A stretch of DNA of 64,000 bases. Source: Dolomedes plantarius (Eukaryota > Arthropoda > Arachnida > Araneae > Dolomedidae). Position 1 is the first letter of the stretch. Every line of letters begins with the position of its first letter. The notes beneath the pieces are model-generated. The model was not told where the DNA came from. It searched no databases and saw nothing but the letters and a program-made list of their open reading frames with translations. This document shows positions 22,974 to 39,645 of the stretch, piece after piece. The DNA is taken from assembly GCA_907164885.2 (NCBI GenBank), contig OU015492.1:198207960-198271959 (forward strand). The letters run 5' to 3'. Made by a program: the position numbers and the translations under genes.

Positions 22974-23999
22974 AATGAGATTCAGTATGTCTATTTTTTA
23001 ACTCATCTCCTAGATATGATAAGAAGTTTTGCTTAATAAGTACATTTTCTGTGTTTGGTTAAATCAATATAAACAACTGATATCGATATGAACTCAAGAT
23101 CATTTTTCAACTTTTAGAACATATCTAGTGATGCTAATACTCATTCTTTAAAGATAGTCAGTTTTATTATGCAGACTGTCTTCTTAAATTTCCTTATAAG
23201 GTTGCCTTAATTCAATATGATAAAAGCTAAGAAAAAACAATAAAATAATTTGAAATGGTTGTACAGTAAGAATAAGTGAAATAGTGAGATGATTCAAATT
23301 AATCTATAATTGTTTATGAAAAAGATAACATATATTACTGACAATTGTAATATCAGTTCTAGTTGTAAATATTTACAGAAGTAAATCATACGTTGCAGAC
23401 TGCGAGATGATTTCATAGATCTAAATATTTTACATATGCATTCTTAGATATGCATATTTGAAAAGAAATGAAACACATAAATAATATTATAAATCGTAAT
23501 TACTTCTTTTCGCTATTTTAATTTAAAATTTTTACGTGGATAAGACAGATCCGTTTTTTTTTCTAAATAAAATGTACATACCTTCATACCAGTGCTATTT
23601 TAATAATCTTATATCAAACAAGAAAAAAGAAGAAAAGCCCACTGGAGGAAACTCATGTCAAACCTTGTGTTATGCAAATCCCAAGACAATAGCGAGTGTC
23701 TAAAGTATGAGTCAAAAGAAGAAAAAATCATGTTTGTGACATAACAAATTAAGCTCAGAAAAATTCTGTGTTAGATAAGTTTTTTATAACTTTCGGAAAA
23801 AGTCATTTTCTTTGTAATAAACAAAAAAACTCCGTTTTAGTGAAAAAGCGATGGCATGTGATTCTAAAAATGGTTAAGTTTTCCGTAGAAAGTCAGTGTT
23901 TTTCTCAAGTATTCGTTCATTTGTAACATTTGTAAACGACAGTGACAGATTATTTTAAATCAACCAGTCAATTCTGTAAATTAGTCAATTGAGTATATA
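22974..23999. other. AT-rich DNA, nothing recognised
   Basis: There are no long frames, repeats or family matches up to the terminal repeat at 24000. Confidence 0.5.
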
Positions 24000-24607
24000 C
24001 AGGGTGTCCCAGTTAAACGTTTCAGAACTTCGACGAGGGGTAGGGTGCATCCTGACGACTCGAAATCATATAGCAATGTGGGGTCGGAAGTGCTTTCCTG
24101 AAGCGGTAGATGGCGTTGCGGGAAAGTTCCGAGCGTTAGTGCATTGAATCGTGATTTCGCACAAGGACTCAGAGTTAGTAGAATGGCTAATTATACGAAT
24201 TTTTATTTATGGGGGCATATGAAAACACAGGTTCATGACACCCCCGTTGACAATGGTGAGGAGCTGGTTGCAAGAATCTCAGTAGCTGCCGGAGAAATTC
24301 CATATGAGCCTGGATTATTTCAGAATGTTCGGAATTCCATGCGCCGGAGATGTGAGGTCTGCATTGCAGTCAGTGGAAAAAACTTCGAACATTTACTTTA
24401 ACCCGTGTACCTTTTCGTTTTGTACATTTATTGCTAAAACGATTATCCACTGACGGACTCTTTCTTTAGGTTTTCTGTGTGCATCAGGAAACAAATAACC
24501 AATGCTTCAGGAAAGCATTTCCGAGCCCACATTGCTATATGATTTCGAGTCTTAGGATGCACCCTACCCTTCGTAGAAGTTCTGAAACGTTTAACTGGGA
24601 CACCCTG
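24000..24607 (+). mobile_element. 608-bp internally deleted mariner/IS630-type transposon
   Basis: Terminal inverted repeats of ~104 bp (24000-24103 and 24505-24607) begin CAGGGTGTCCCAGTTAAACG and are nearly identical. TA stands on both outer sides. The interior holds only the C-terminal end of a transposase, so this is a deletion derivative that would depend on a full-length relative. Confidence 0.92.
24144..24401 (+). pseudogene. Transposase C-terminus in the deleted element
   Basis: The ~85-codon frame has FYLWGHMKTQVHDTPVDNGE, then EELVARISVAAGEI and RRRCEVCIAVSGKNFEHLL. These are the conserved end of mariner/IS630-type transposases. The closing RRRCE motif precedes the natural stop at 24401. 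No catalytic acids remain. It resembles the relic at 5370-5780 (shared WGH.K and VARI segments), so the two elements are related. Confidence 0.82.
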
Positions 24608-25124
24608 TATACAGGCGATTTAGAATCTAATTGCAATCAAGCTTCTTTTGAAATGTAAGGTTTATTTATTCATCATACTGGTGATTAAAATCTTGAGAAA
24701 GAGATTCTACCCTTCCAGATTGAAATAGCATCTCAGTGAGAGAAATTCAGAAAAACGTAATTTGGATAATTTTACTCTAGAAAAAAAATGTGCAAAGCTC
24801 CACTGTGAACTCACTTCAAAAAGATGAACAACAATGTGACAAAGTGGCTAAATACACTATTTTTTGAGTAAATGGCTCAACGTTTTAGGGCACCTTAGGT
24901 TTGTTGTAAAAGCAGTAGTATGTACAGGTTATATTAGAAGAATTGCTCTATTTTTCGTAATATCTTAATTTTATTCTTTACAAAACTGTGCATGAAATTT
25001 GCCAACATAATCAATAAACACTTTTCAAGAGATTATAAGTAATCAGGAATGCAAAATACAGTTCATAAAAGTCTTGGGATACATAAAAATAACTGCTATA
25101 AAAGCAAAAAGTGTTGAACTTACA
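24608..25124. other. AT-rich DNA, nothing recognised
   Basis: There is no coding or repeat signal between the deleted mariner and the Tc1 relic. Confidence 0.45.
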
Positions 25125-26000
25125 TAAAGTTTAAAACCTGGGGAATAATCTCCTTGGTTTTATTTCGCATTTAAAGTGGATGGCATTGTGTGAACTTATT
25201 ATTTTAAATCTTTCGCCGCAATATTATTCCATTCTTGTTCCATCACTTCTTATAGTTCATCTTTTGATGAAACGGTTTGTTTTTTTATTCGTACCTCTAA
25301 TTATTTCCAAACATATTCTAGTGGAGTCAAACAAAATTATTAGGGTGGCATTTTGAGTGCTTCAAGAAAATTACAGTAAAAGGAAAAACAACCATTTAAA
25401 GAAAAATATTTATGATTTCCTTGAAACAATTTGAAAACGTTTCTGACATCTAACGTATGTCGGACTGATTTTGCCACGTTCTCTATAAAATTGTTCAAAT
25501 ATTTTAACCCCTTAATGATAGCATAATTGTCAATAAAACAGTAAAAAAGTGCTTATTTTTTCCGGAGGATTCCATTTATTTCTCCATCTGTCACATCTAG
25601 TTTTAATAAAAGACAATACCCAATTACATTATAGACTGGTGCTGCCATCTTGCACGTAAAATAAGAAATAAAAATTTTTCAGGGTAAATGAAATGGATTG
25701 TTTTTAATCTTTTTGGTGTGTTATTTTTTAACACTCCAGTCCGAAAATATCACGGGCACGAGAAATGGGGGGGGGGCGATACTTCACCCCGTAATTTTGA
25801 CGGGAGTGAGAAGGAAGGGGTTAAAATTAACCATTATGGTTTCAATAGTTACTAGTTTACATATTCCTTTGGCAGACATGCAATTCCATACAAACACACG
25901 TCCACTGTCAGATTTTGCTGTTGATTCGTGCCTCTGATTCAGTTCTTCCTTTTTCCTTCTCCAGGCAATAATGTGACCATCTAAACCTAAGATATATAAC
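25125..26000 (-). pseudogene. Heavily decayed Tc1-like transposase
   Basis: On the minus strand, scattered pieces in different frames line up in Tc1 order. DGHIIAWRRK and GRVFVWNCMSAKG (~25865-25990) match the region after the first catalytic Asp. KMPP..., LTPLEYVWK (~25300-25340) is the third acidic motif region. QTVSSKDEL, MEQEWNNIAAKDL and LVHTMPS (~25150-25290) are the C-terminal helices. Many stops and frameshifts make this an old relic, and no terminal repeats were found. The plus-strand frame at 25698-25937 is a shadow. Confidence 0.6.
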
Positions 26001-27123
26001 TTGCGCCAGTACCCAAAGATGTTCTGATACCACTATGATAAAGTACTACTTAGCATTGATTTTGCGACAAACAGCCTAATATTTTAGTGTTTCTTATGAA
26101 GAATTTTCTTTTTACGGAGCGAGTAAAGAAACTTTTCATCAAAGGCTCAGGCAAAATAGTTAATGAACAAAAATGGAACACTACTAGAGCAAAATTTACG
26201 AAAAACTTTTTCACCCACTATAACGCCATTTGAAATATCTGATAAAAGCAAATAGATGACTCACCAGGTATTAAACTTTTTAAAATTTGCACATTTTCGG
26301 TGTCTAAATCTGCTATTTTTCAGTGGTATAAGACTTTAGTGAGCAGTTTTAGATAGTTGATTACTTTTAAATATTTTTCTGTAAAATTTTTCAATCATGA
26401 TTTAAATAAAATTGTTCAGTCATTATTTTGATAAATGCCCTGAAAAGTTTTCTATGGAAAAGAATAAAAAAAATTACTAAAACTATATAAGAAAGAATAA
26501 TCTAATATAATCTATACGTACAACAGCATTTACAGATATAGCATCAAAACTTGTTTCAAAAACTTTATCTCATTCCTTAGAGAAACGCATGCAATTTTTT
26601 TGGTGGTCCCCAATGAGTAAATTTTAAAAGAAATAAAATTTTAAAATTATTACATTTTGTCATTCATGAAATATTTAATCAGCTGTCTGTTAAATCAAGG
26701 GTTAACAACAAAATTTTTTGTTAAAGATAACTTTTATTTGGTGAGTTAGTTCATTGGAAGTTTAACCTCCCTACCACTGTTATATTTTCGTTCTTATTAA
26801 ATAAGCAATTATTTTTCCCACTCAGAGTATTATCATCAATTATTTTTCCTCACTACATAAATGTAATAAATGTCAAAAAAAATACAGCACAAAATTCCTA
26901 TAGGTGTTTCAACAGTAATATTCTTAAATATAATCATCTAAATAGATTACAGTATTTTTTTATTTTATGTGGAAAATATCGTGTATTTGTTTTTACCATG
27001 TCTTATTCATTAGTGATTTCTTACTTCTGTAACTTAACTCAAAAATATTTAGGTACTGTTCCCCAATACCTGTACTCCCAAGTATCAAAAGTTTCAGTTA
27101 CTAATACATACACAAACACACAC

Positions 27124-27171
<48 letters not shown>

Positions 27172-28900
27172 CTTTTTATGCATGTTGAAATGTTTCTCAA
27201 TCTTAAAACATTTTTTCAACAATAAATATGTGAAAAAAAGATAAGAAAAAAGTTATTACATTATATTTCAATATTGATATCATTGTTCATATATTTACAA
27301 AAAAAACTGTCAATAATAAAAACAATATTCATTGCTAAAAACACAAATAATCACAAAAAATATGTACGCTATAAAAAAAGAATCAAAATACATGTTTCAA
27401 AAAAATTAAATAGTAAGAAATAATCAGTAATTTTAAAAGAGAGGCAATAAAATAGTTTCTTCGATGACTGTTTATCATTTTCTCTCAGGTGTAATAAATT
27501 TAATACTACCTCAACTTCAAAAGCTTTGATTTAACCAATAGGTATTTAATTTTTTATCGAATGGAGCTTCAAATTACTGATATATTGCTTGTTTAAAATA
27601 ATGATAAAACAGGTTTTGAAAAAAAAGTAACTCTGTTATAATCCCTTAGTTAAATTCAGCGCATTAATTTTGAGTTCTTACGCATTCAGTGTTCAGAGAA
27701 TAAAAAAAAATAACTGAAATAATTTTCCTTTTGTGAATGTTTTTAAATCCCTAATGTAATCATTTTAAACAAACTAAATATATATTTTTTCAGATAATTT
27801 TTTGGGGGTGATTCAACCAATAGTAATCACATGAACCGTAAGTGCTGAGGGAAATTAATGAATTATTAACTTTCGAAATGGTTGATCTCTAATTCATGAA
27901 CATTTACACTTAATTCTTTATTACTGTTCTTATTTTGTAAGAATATGAAGGAATTAATTTTTTCACATTATTCTAATTAAACGTTTTTTACAGCCGTTTT
28001 TTACAGTGTATTAAGATTTTGTCCTTTTATGTTCTAGTAAGGAAAACAGGACTTATTTTAACAGCATACGAACAATAACATTTTCACCTTATTCTCATTA
28101 AAATACTTTTATTTGCACAGCCTACTGAAATTTGGTCCATGGATTTGCTAGTACTGAAAACATGCTCTCACTAAATTTTCCTACCTCTATTATTGCATGA
28201 ATACTTGCTATCAATTACACTAGAGTTGTCGGCATGTGTTGATACTATGTTACGACAGGAATTTGTTATTTAGTTATATTTATGTTTAATGGATATGGTT
28301 TTGGAATCTTATACAGTTTTAAAATCCTATATTTATTCTTATTTAACAATTTTATTCTGTTTTTAGAATTATATGGTTTTGGTTTAAATTGTCATTAAAA
28401 AGTACAGTCCTACACATTCAAAAATAGTTTTTTCATTCTCTATAAAAACCAAAATTGTTTAATAGCAGTTTTATCAGTTTCTGTGGTTTAAGAAATAATT
28501 GCATTGATTCCTTTTCTAGAATTACTTAAATGAAATCATTGTGAAAGAAGTTCAGTATTTGTGTACATAGAGACAATTACAAGCACAGCCGAAAATAATG
28601 ATAAAAACTGCCAGACGTTTTCAATACTTTTGTGGTTCTGAGTCAGATAAATGTACTAAAAATTATCTGTTTGAAAAATTTTAAAATACATTTAAAAGTT
28701 AATTTAAACGTGGTTTAGAAAGCAACTTAACATTCTAGTTTTACGTAATCTGTGTACTACTGCATTTTTATTTTCATTTATGAAGTTAATTTAATGCTAG
28801 AATATAAGTATTACTATTTATTACTTGCATGTGTTTTCAAAATACTGAAATTAACTGAAAATGTCATAATAGTGAAAATGTACACTTACTTACACACAAA

Positions 28901-28901
<1 letters not shown>
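26001..28901. other. 2.9 kb of AT-rich DNA, no recognised gene
   Basis: Only a (CA)n/(TA)n microsatellite at ~27110-27170 stands out. No open frame carries a family motif. Confidence 0.5.
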
Positions 28902-29361
<460 letters not shown>

Positions 29362-30367
29362 TGCTGGATTCGAATATATGTTTATTACTCTTAGATATAG
29401 ATTAGGATGCTTTCACTGGAATACATGTTTAGATAAAAGTAATAGCACAGAACTGTTTATTGAAGTAAGTAAAAATTTAAAGATTTTAAAAATTTGGGAA
29501 GGTAAGTAGACGAAAATTTATAAACACTGAAAAATTTACAAAAATCCACCTATTTATAAATTTGCTTGAAATAAAGTATTTTTGATATAAATGTGAACAA
29601 TACCAAAACGTTATCATCATAAATTTCCAAAGATTTATTTTTATTTTTAAAACGATATTAACTGAATATTTGAATTCGTGTGATTTAGTCAGTATCGCAT
29701 TTAGTTTAACTATATTCGAAGAGATTAAATCGTCTTATACCTTAATAACACGCAGCAAGGCTATTAAATATTATTGAAAAAATTTTTTCAATCACATTAC
29801 CTTTTATTATTATAAATAGTCTGGAAATTTCCTATAAAAATATTATAAATAGTTAATTAAAATAAGTAATTTCACTTCACGATTACTGGCTGTTGAATAT
29901 TATCCCATAACTCGTAATGAGAATTGATATTTTATATACTCTCATCACGTATGACATATAAATGCATAAATGAAGTGAAAGAATGTATCCCACTAAAATA
30001 TTATTGAAAGCAAGAGAGGATTAATAGCATATTTTTGTAGCTACTCCTGTAACTGATAGCGCTGAGCGTCCACAGAGAAACCCATTACTATGACACGTGA
30101 CATAAATATTACGTACGGCGGAATTTTATAAATGACTTCACCTTCTCCTCTCTAGGTACATGCTCTAAGATTAAAAGGTATCTTTAGCATAAAATTCTGG
30201 GACTCCAGAGCCTGCTTCATTTGTAACATCATAAAACAATGAAATTAATTTTGCGATCCGCATACAATTTTGCTGGAGAATTAAATATAACAGAAAAATA
30301 CAGTTAATCTTTTCCGTACGGGTTGGGATAGAATGTATCCAAAGAATACGGGCCCAAGAATGAATAT

Positions 30368-30371
<4 letters not shown>
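29362..30371. other. AT-rich DNA, nothing recognised
   Basis: There is no coding or repeat evidence until the next TA array. Confidence 0.45.
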
Positions 30372-30454
<83 letters not shown>

Positions 30455-30477
30455 GTATATGTATATATATATATGTG

Positions 30478-30558
<81 letters not shown>

Positions 30559-30559
30559 A
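30372..30559. repeat. (TA)n array with GTATAT interruptions
   Basis: This is a long alternating tract with clustered TG substitutions in a roughly symmetric arrangement. It ends exactly at the terminal repeat of the next transposon. Confidence 0.95.
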
Positions 30560-33578
<3,019 letters not shown>

Positions 33579-33948
33579 TCATTTTTACGTCATAATACTA
33601 ATAATGACGTCATAATGGAAAAAGTATATGAAAGTTAAAAAATATCCCGAATTACCTAACAATATTGCATTTAATCCACACCTTGTAAAAGCAAACCCTT
33701 TCATTATTATTTTATTTATTTAGTTTTTCATGCGATTGGAGTAGTAGACTGCCATCCAACCCGTCATTTTGATGTCATAATACTAATAATGACGTCATAA
33801 TGGAAAAAGTATATGAAAGTTAAAAAATATCCCGAATTATCTAACAATATTGCATTTAATCCACACCTTGTAAAAGCAAACCCTTTCATTATTATTTTAT
33901 TTATTTAGTTTTTCATGCGATTGGAGTAGTAGACTGCAATCCAGTTTT
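33579..33948. repeat. Two-copy tandem duplication, 185-bp unit
   Basis: 33579-33763 and 33764-~33948 are nearly identical. Each copy carries the palindrome TGACGTCA, with a second GTCATAATACTAATAA block just before it. The few differences indicate a fairly recent duplication. No coding is present. Confidence 0.92.
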
Positions 33949-36900
33949 TTACAGCCCACTACGCGATATGAATGCTTGAGCTACTTGATTCATTCACATT
34001 CAAGTTTGTGTACTTTCAGAGTTCATCGCAAAAGTAAACAGATTTTAAAAAACTGTTAAATATACAGCTAAAAGCATCCATTTTTTTTAGTCCTGAATGT
34101 TTTATAGAAAAATAGGCTGAACAAACGTGATTTGATGGAGAAGATATTAGATTTTAGGTAAGAAAAAATTCTGATCCACATCTGAAATTGAAATTAGGCC
34201 TAACCGTCCGTTTGTTTACTGAGGGCTTCAATTAAAAGATGAGTACAGCCCGGAAGTGTTATACAGAGACAACGGCTATTATATATATAATACTTGTAGT
34301 CAAAAATATTTATTTCAGTTAGATTTCTTTTATTTTATAATGGAATTTCATAGTACGCAATAAAAATCTTTTAAGTAAATTAAATTTTGTTTAACCTTAT
34401 CAGATAGTATGTATGACTGTTTTTCGAAATGCAATGGCACGTGAAAAGAAAATGTTTGAGGCTCAACATATTAAGCAGATCAACTGAATTTTATAAATTA
34501 ATAAAGTCAAGTAATTTTGTTATTGAAATTTTTATACCGAAGTGTCTTAAAACAACAGTATAAAATTGTAAAAACTTTAAAGATAGCGGAAGAGATATTT
34601 TTGTTGTTGAAATATCTCCGTGTTATGTCAAAAGTGTCTGACAAGTTTAGTTTCATCTCAATTTGTCTTTATTACTGTGCATCCCTGGAATTAATATTTT
34701 TTCTTAATCTTGCTAAATTTATGTATCTGTGTAGTTTCAAAGGAATAATATTTTTTAAATGTGATTGGGCCACATGCAGAAGTAATTTAGTACATTTTAA
34801 CGTAGAATTGTTTAATTACTTAAAAAATAAATGAGTAGAAATACCTTTTTTAAACCATATCTGTTATTTAATGAAATTAGTTATTATACTGTGATATGTG
34901 TTTAAAATAGTTAGTATATCTAAAAATGGAAAATAAGGATAGTTATTTTTGTAAATCCTTGGTAAAGGAATTGCGCAGATGATATTAAACGATGTTGTTC
35001 TCTAAAATATTTTTTTTCAGAACTTCGTTAAATTATATCAAAATTACAATATCTTGCGCAGTAACAAATGCGTTAGATAATTAAATTGAACAGTTGTTAT
35101 ATAATTGCTGGAATGTGTAAAAAATAGCAAAAATTTATAATTTTTAAACTGTTGAGTTTCGAACGTTGATGCTGTTATACCTTTAAACTAATTTAATTTA
35201 AACTTATATGAGTATATTCATCCCATTATTATTTCGTCTAAGGCCCTGTTTACATTCAAAATATTTTAAAAGAAAATTTTTCCTTTGTTAGCAGATGAAG
35301 GAGTGGTCTTTGGAAGCATACATAATGGCCATCAGATTAATTAAGATAATTTTCTCTAGTATTTTCGAAGCTTCAAATAGTAAAAGATAATATTATTTCT
35401 AATTGTCACAAGTATTTGAAAGTTAAAATTCAATTACAACCAAACAGTCTCGTAAAATTGCTTTTAGTATGCTCTACATTTATGTCAAGTTCCGGATTTT
35501 CGGTTTCCACCTGGAAACGTCAGTTTACGAATTTTAATAAACTCTAACCGAATGCTTAAAGCTGCATTCAGTGTTCCAAAATAGTTTCGAGCATGAGATG
35601 ATGAATTCAATATGAATATTCTGAGATAAATTATATTTACAGAGTTTCCAGCGTTTAGGAAAATGTTATGTTACAGCCGTAACCTTTGCGAACTAAAATC
35701 CAAGAGAATCGAAATAGATATCTTCTATATACATAATGCTTATTTTTTTTTGCTTAATATTTTTGCCTCTTTGTAGATAGTCAGTACATAATTGATGATT
35801 AATATTTGTTTGTCTGTGATAATTGAATAAAAATTGAAAGAAACTGAGATACATGTCTCAGAGATAAAGGTCAACTTTAGTATACGTGAACGAACACACA
35901 AACACACTCACACACGCACACAAAATTTTTAAAAAAAATCAGATCTCTCATTATTTTTTTATAATAGATAAGTTAAAAATGCAATTTTTTTTGTGATGAG
36001 AAGTTAGACGGTATTATTTAGATCAGGCTTATCAGTTCTGTTTAATGCAGAAAGGTGATACAAATCAGCGAAAAATATGAAAATAGAAGAAACTTAGAGG
36101 AAACAGACATTAGAAGCTGGGCTTAATTTGTTCTTCTTCTAATTGCTGAATATGTTTCATATGTCATTCATTCTCGATTGATAAAGGGTAAGAATGATTA
36201 ATTGATTGTGAAGTGTTTGAAATTAAGTTATTTACAATGTTTGAATAACCTATATTTTTGTTTCTTTGGATGTTAAGTAGCTCATAAAGGTGTTGGTCAG
36301 AAAAAAAATTTGTACATTGACTAATAACACAAAATTAAAAATCAAGGGATAAACACAAAAGAAATGCAAATTTAGGTAGGAACCTGTTGAATAAGGATAA
36401 AGAACTGTACAAGTTAGTCATGGGATAAAGAGTAAATTATCGGGAAAACAAAGCGGATGTTTTCATTTACATATTATTAAATGCACTAAATACCGCTGCG
36501 AAATTTTGCTATTTCTCATCTTTTGAATTGAAATAATTTTGTTGCTTCAACTTTTATAAACTAGAAAAAAAGAACAAAAATCGATCTTTCGCTTGCTGTG
36601 TGAAATAAACTGAATCTATTTATTTTTATATTCATTAAAATTTTAAGAGAATTAATTTTTTAATAAATACATAATAATTTTATTTAAATACTATTTTTCC
36701 AGAGTAACTGCTTGTAAGGCTTTTATTCTTTCTTTCTGGGCTATTCTATTCAGCTTTAACAAAATAATTTCCTTCCAACAATTTTTGAAACACGTCTACA
36801 TCTCCCGAACTGTTGCATGCAGCACAATAGTATTCGCAATCATTAAAAAGCCAGACATAGAACAATCATTAAACATATTTAGAACAATCTCAATCATGTA

Positions 36901-37566
36901 AATTACCTTTATGTAAAAAACTATTTTCATCGCATAAAATCTTAAATTACATCTTTTCTCATTTCAAATTCATTTTACAAATAAAAGTGGATATTATAAA
37001 AACTGGGGATATCATAACTATAGATGCAAACGCAATCGGAAAATTGAAGAAAAAATAAATCGCCAAATGTTTTTCTCAAGAGATTATTTTTTTTTATTTT
37101 CATTTAAATTTCAGAAACTTAGTTTTTTTTTCGAATTATTTATCAACAAAAACATTAAAATCCCAAACGTTATTTATTTAAAATAAACCGTATATCATTT
37201 CCACTGAAAGATCCAAGTCTTGTGTGACGAAGTCATTTGTGTTGCCTATGGCAACACAAATGCCTACTCAGACAAACAAAAAATGACAATAAATCATTTT
37301 TCTATTGCTACATATTTAAATTTATCTTCAAATTTTCAGTTTCCGTCTGCCAATCTATGCATGTTATTTCCTGTTTTTTAATTCTGATATTACACTCTCG
37401 AAAATTTAGAACACTAATCAATAAACATTTAGTATTTTACAAGAAATTCTCTTCCAAACATGTACAGTATTTTATACTTTAAAAAAATAGATCGTCTCTT
37501 CTAACGAAACTACCGTGGGTTATAAACGTACGATTAATTATCGGTTTCTTACCTCTTTTGTATGTA
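33949..37566. other. 3.6 kb of AT-rich DNA, no recognised gene
   Basis: Open frames (for example 34517-34834) are AT-rich and without motifs. A short CA-rich tract lies at ~35893-35920 and a perfect hairpin at 37234-37262. Confidence 0.5.
37234..37262. repeat. Perfect 13-bp stem, 3-nt loop hairpin
   Basis: CATTTGTGTTGCC, TAT, GGCAACACAAATG. It is GC-rich compared with the neighbourhood and followed by no T run, so it does not look like a terminator. Its function is unknown. Confidence 0.7.
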
Positions 37567-39365
37567 CCGGGTGGCCATAATTAAACTGACAGTGCTCACA
37601 GTGTTCTGTAGCGCGATCTATTTGCGAGAATGACGCCACATTTTGTAGGAAGATTAAACAAGACGGGGGACGAAGGATTCCGCGTAAAAATAAATTAGTT
37701 CCAAAAGTCACCGCTAGGGGAATATTTGGCGCTGTGTAATAGAAAATAGAGTGTTAACAAATGCAAATTAATACGGAATAAAATTGCCTTTTATTAAGCA
37801 CATTTTATTATTTAGTTCAAGTGCAATATGGCAACACTTTTAAAAAAGCGTAAAATCTACATAAACACCGATAAAGTCTCGTGATCTGCAATATCACGTA
37901 CGCTGAGCAGAAGAAGAAGTTCTTTATTCCAATTTCCCGTTACATTCATTGGCACAGTGCCAGCTGCTTGGGTTTTAAAAGGCAATGTGTTACGTTTCGA
38001 ATCAATCGGATTGAAAGTTTATGTGCAATGTCTCCATCTTTAGTCGAGCATGCGTTACTGGTCAAATTCTTTTACCTCAACCAGTGCAACGCGTCAGCCG
38101 CTCTTCGTGCTTTTAGAACGCACAAAAAAATGCGTAAAGGTAACGGTCCTGTGTCAGCTAATGGGCTAAAAGCAATGGTTGCGACGTTTGAGAAAACAGG
38201 TTCTCTGAAGGTTCAGTCAGACAGAGGACGAAAACCTGTACCACAGGATACAATCGAAGCAGTTGCCACGGCGATTGTCGACAGAGGACCAGACAATATT
38301 GCTGCCACCTCTAATGCTCGTGGATTAGCTCGGAATATGGATATGCCTTACAGTACGGTATGGAAAATCTTACGAAAGATTATCAACTTCTATCCGTACA
38401 AGATCAGCCGTGTACAGGAGTTACTGTACCCCGACCATGATAAGCGATTGACTTTTGCTCTCACCTTTCTTGCCAGAATGGAGGTGGATGATGCTTGGCC
38501 GTGGAAAATCTTATGGGGAGACGAGGCCCACTTTACATGCATGGAACTGTGAATACCCAGAACTGCCGAATTTGGGATGACAAATCACCACATGCAGTCA
38601 CAGAAATTCCCTTACATTCACCAAAGGTAACTGTTTGGTGTGGGTTCACAGCGGAATTTATCGTAGGTCCATTCTTCTATGAGAACATTACCCCGACAGG
38701 ACCGGAAATCTGTTCTGTTACCGGACAGAAATATCGCCACATGTTGAACAGCTTTGTCATTCCGGCACTTCAGCAAAGACAATGCCTGTGGGAAATCATT
38801 TTCATGCTAGATGGAGCCCCTCCACACGTTGCTGTACGGGTGCCACAGCTGCTACGACAGAAATTCACAATAGAAAGAGTCATTAGCCGCTACTTTCCAA
38901 CTGCTTGACCACCTCGGTCGCCTGATCTTACCCCATGCGACTTCTGGCTATGGGGTTACCTTAAGTCCAAGGTCTATCAAGGAGTGGTCCAGGACCTGGC
39001 TACGTTGAAGGATGACATATCACGGACTGTACGGGAGATTCCTGCAGACATGTTACTTTCTGCTGTTGTGCATACTGTGCACAGAATGCAATATGTGGTC
39101 CACAACAACGGCAGTCACATTGAACCTCATTTGAATGCTAAATAACAGGTAATTTCCGTATTGATTTGCATTTGTTAACACTCTATTTTCTATTACACAG
39201 CGCCAAATATTCCCCTAGCGGTGACTTTTGGAACTAATTTATTTTTTCGCGGAATCCTTCGTCCCCCGTCTTGTTTAATCTTCCTACAAAATGTGGCGTC
39301 ATTCTCGCAAATAGATCGCGCTACAGAACACTGTGAGCACTGTCAGTTTAATTATGGCCACCCGG
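37567..39365 (+). mobile_element. 1.8-kb IS630/mariner-type transposon with ~214-bp TIRs
   Basis: The terminal inverted repeats (37567-~37780 and ~39152-39365) start CCGGGTGGCCATAATTAAAC and are almost identical through GATCTATTTGCGAGAATGACG and CCCCTAGCGGTGAC-type blocks. TA flanks both ends. A single transposase lies between them. The near-identity of the TIRs and only two lesions in the ORF indicate a recent insertion. Confidence 0.94.
38028..39145 (+). pseudogene. IS630/mariner-type transposase: one frameshift, one TGA
   Basis: The likely start is ATG 38028 (MSPSLVEHALLVKFFY). An upstream ATG at 37881 lies in the same frame, but the residues there look unlike the family. The N-terminal HTH and a GRKPVPQDTIEAVATAI linker lead to the catalytic core: WGDEAHF (first Asp), FMLDGAPPH (second), and SPDLTPCDFWLWGYLK (third). 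A one-base deletion at ~38537 (within ...HFT/CMEL versus LHGTVNTQNCRIW) shifts the frame. TGA at 38906-38908 replaces the Trp of the family motif WPPRSPDL. The C-terminus runs to TAA at 39145. Length ~372 codons, normal for the group. Confidence 0.9.
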
Positions 39366-39436
39366 TATATATGTATGTATGTGTTATATATATATGTATC
39401 TATATATATATATATATGTACGTATGTATATATATG
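39366..39436. repeat. Imperfect TA/TG-rich microsatellite
   Basis: Alternating TATG/TATA units follow directly on the TIR of the preceding element and precede the second copy of the dispersed repeat. Confidence 0.85.
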
Positions 39437-39645
39437 CAAACATGTATGTCAAAATTTCGACTAATTTTGGTACTTTTCTGTTTAACTATTTATTGCTTGT
39501 GCATGCGATACAGATTGGGTTTGGCGCGTTGCCAAAATTATAACTCGCGAAGTACGGACGGGAGATTTTAGCGTCTGAAATTTTTCTTTAGCTATGGAGT
39601 TCCGCTATGGAGTATCGCTATGGAGGAACGTAATCCTACGTTAAA
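39430..39645 (+). repeat. Dispersed repeat, copy 2 (first copy at 8221-8382)
   Basis: It shows the same ordered blocks as copy 1, slightly longer in the middle (a triplicated CTATGGAG-type motif at ~39592-39628). It lies in the same relation to a TA/TG microsatellite. Confidence 0.75.

Noticed and set aside
34517..34834. 105-codon open frame with hydrophobic segments
   Set aside because: Hydrophobicity follows from the AT-rich codons. No family motif or gene context. Same judgement for 7136-7393, 9098-9370, 14-kb flanking frames and 33249-33479.
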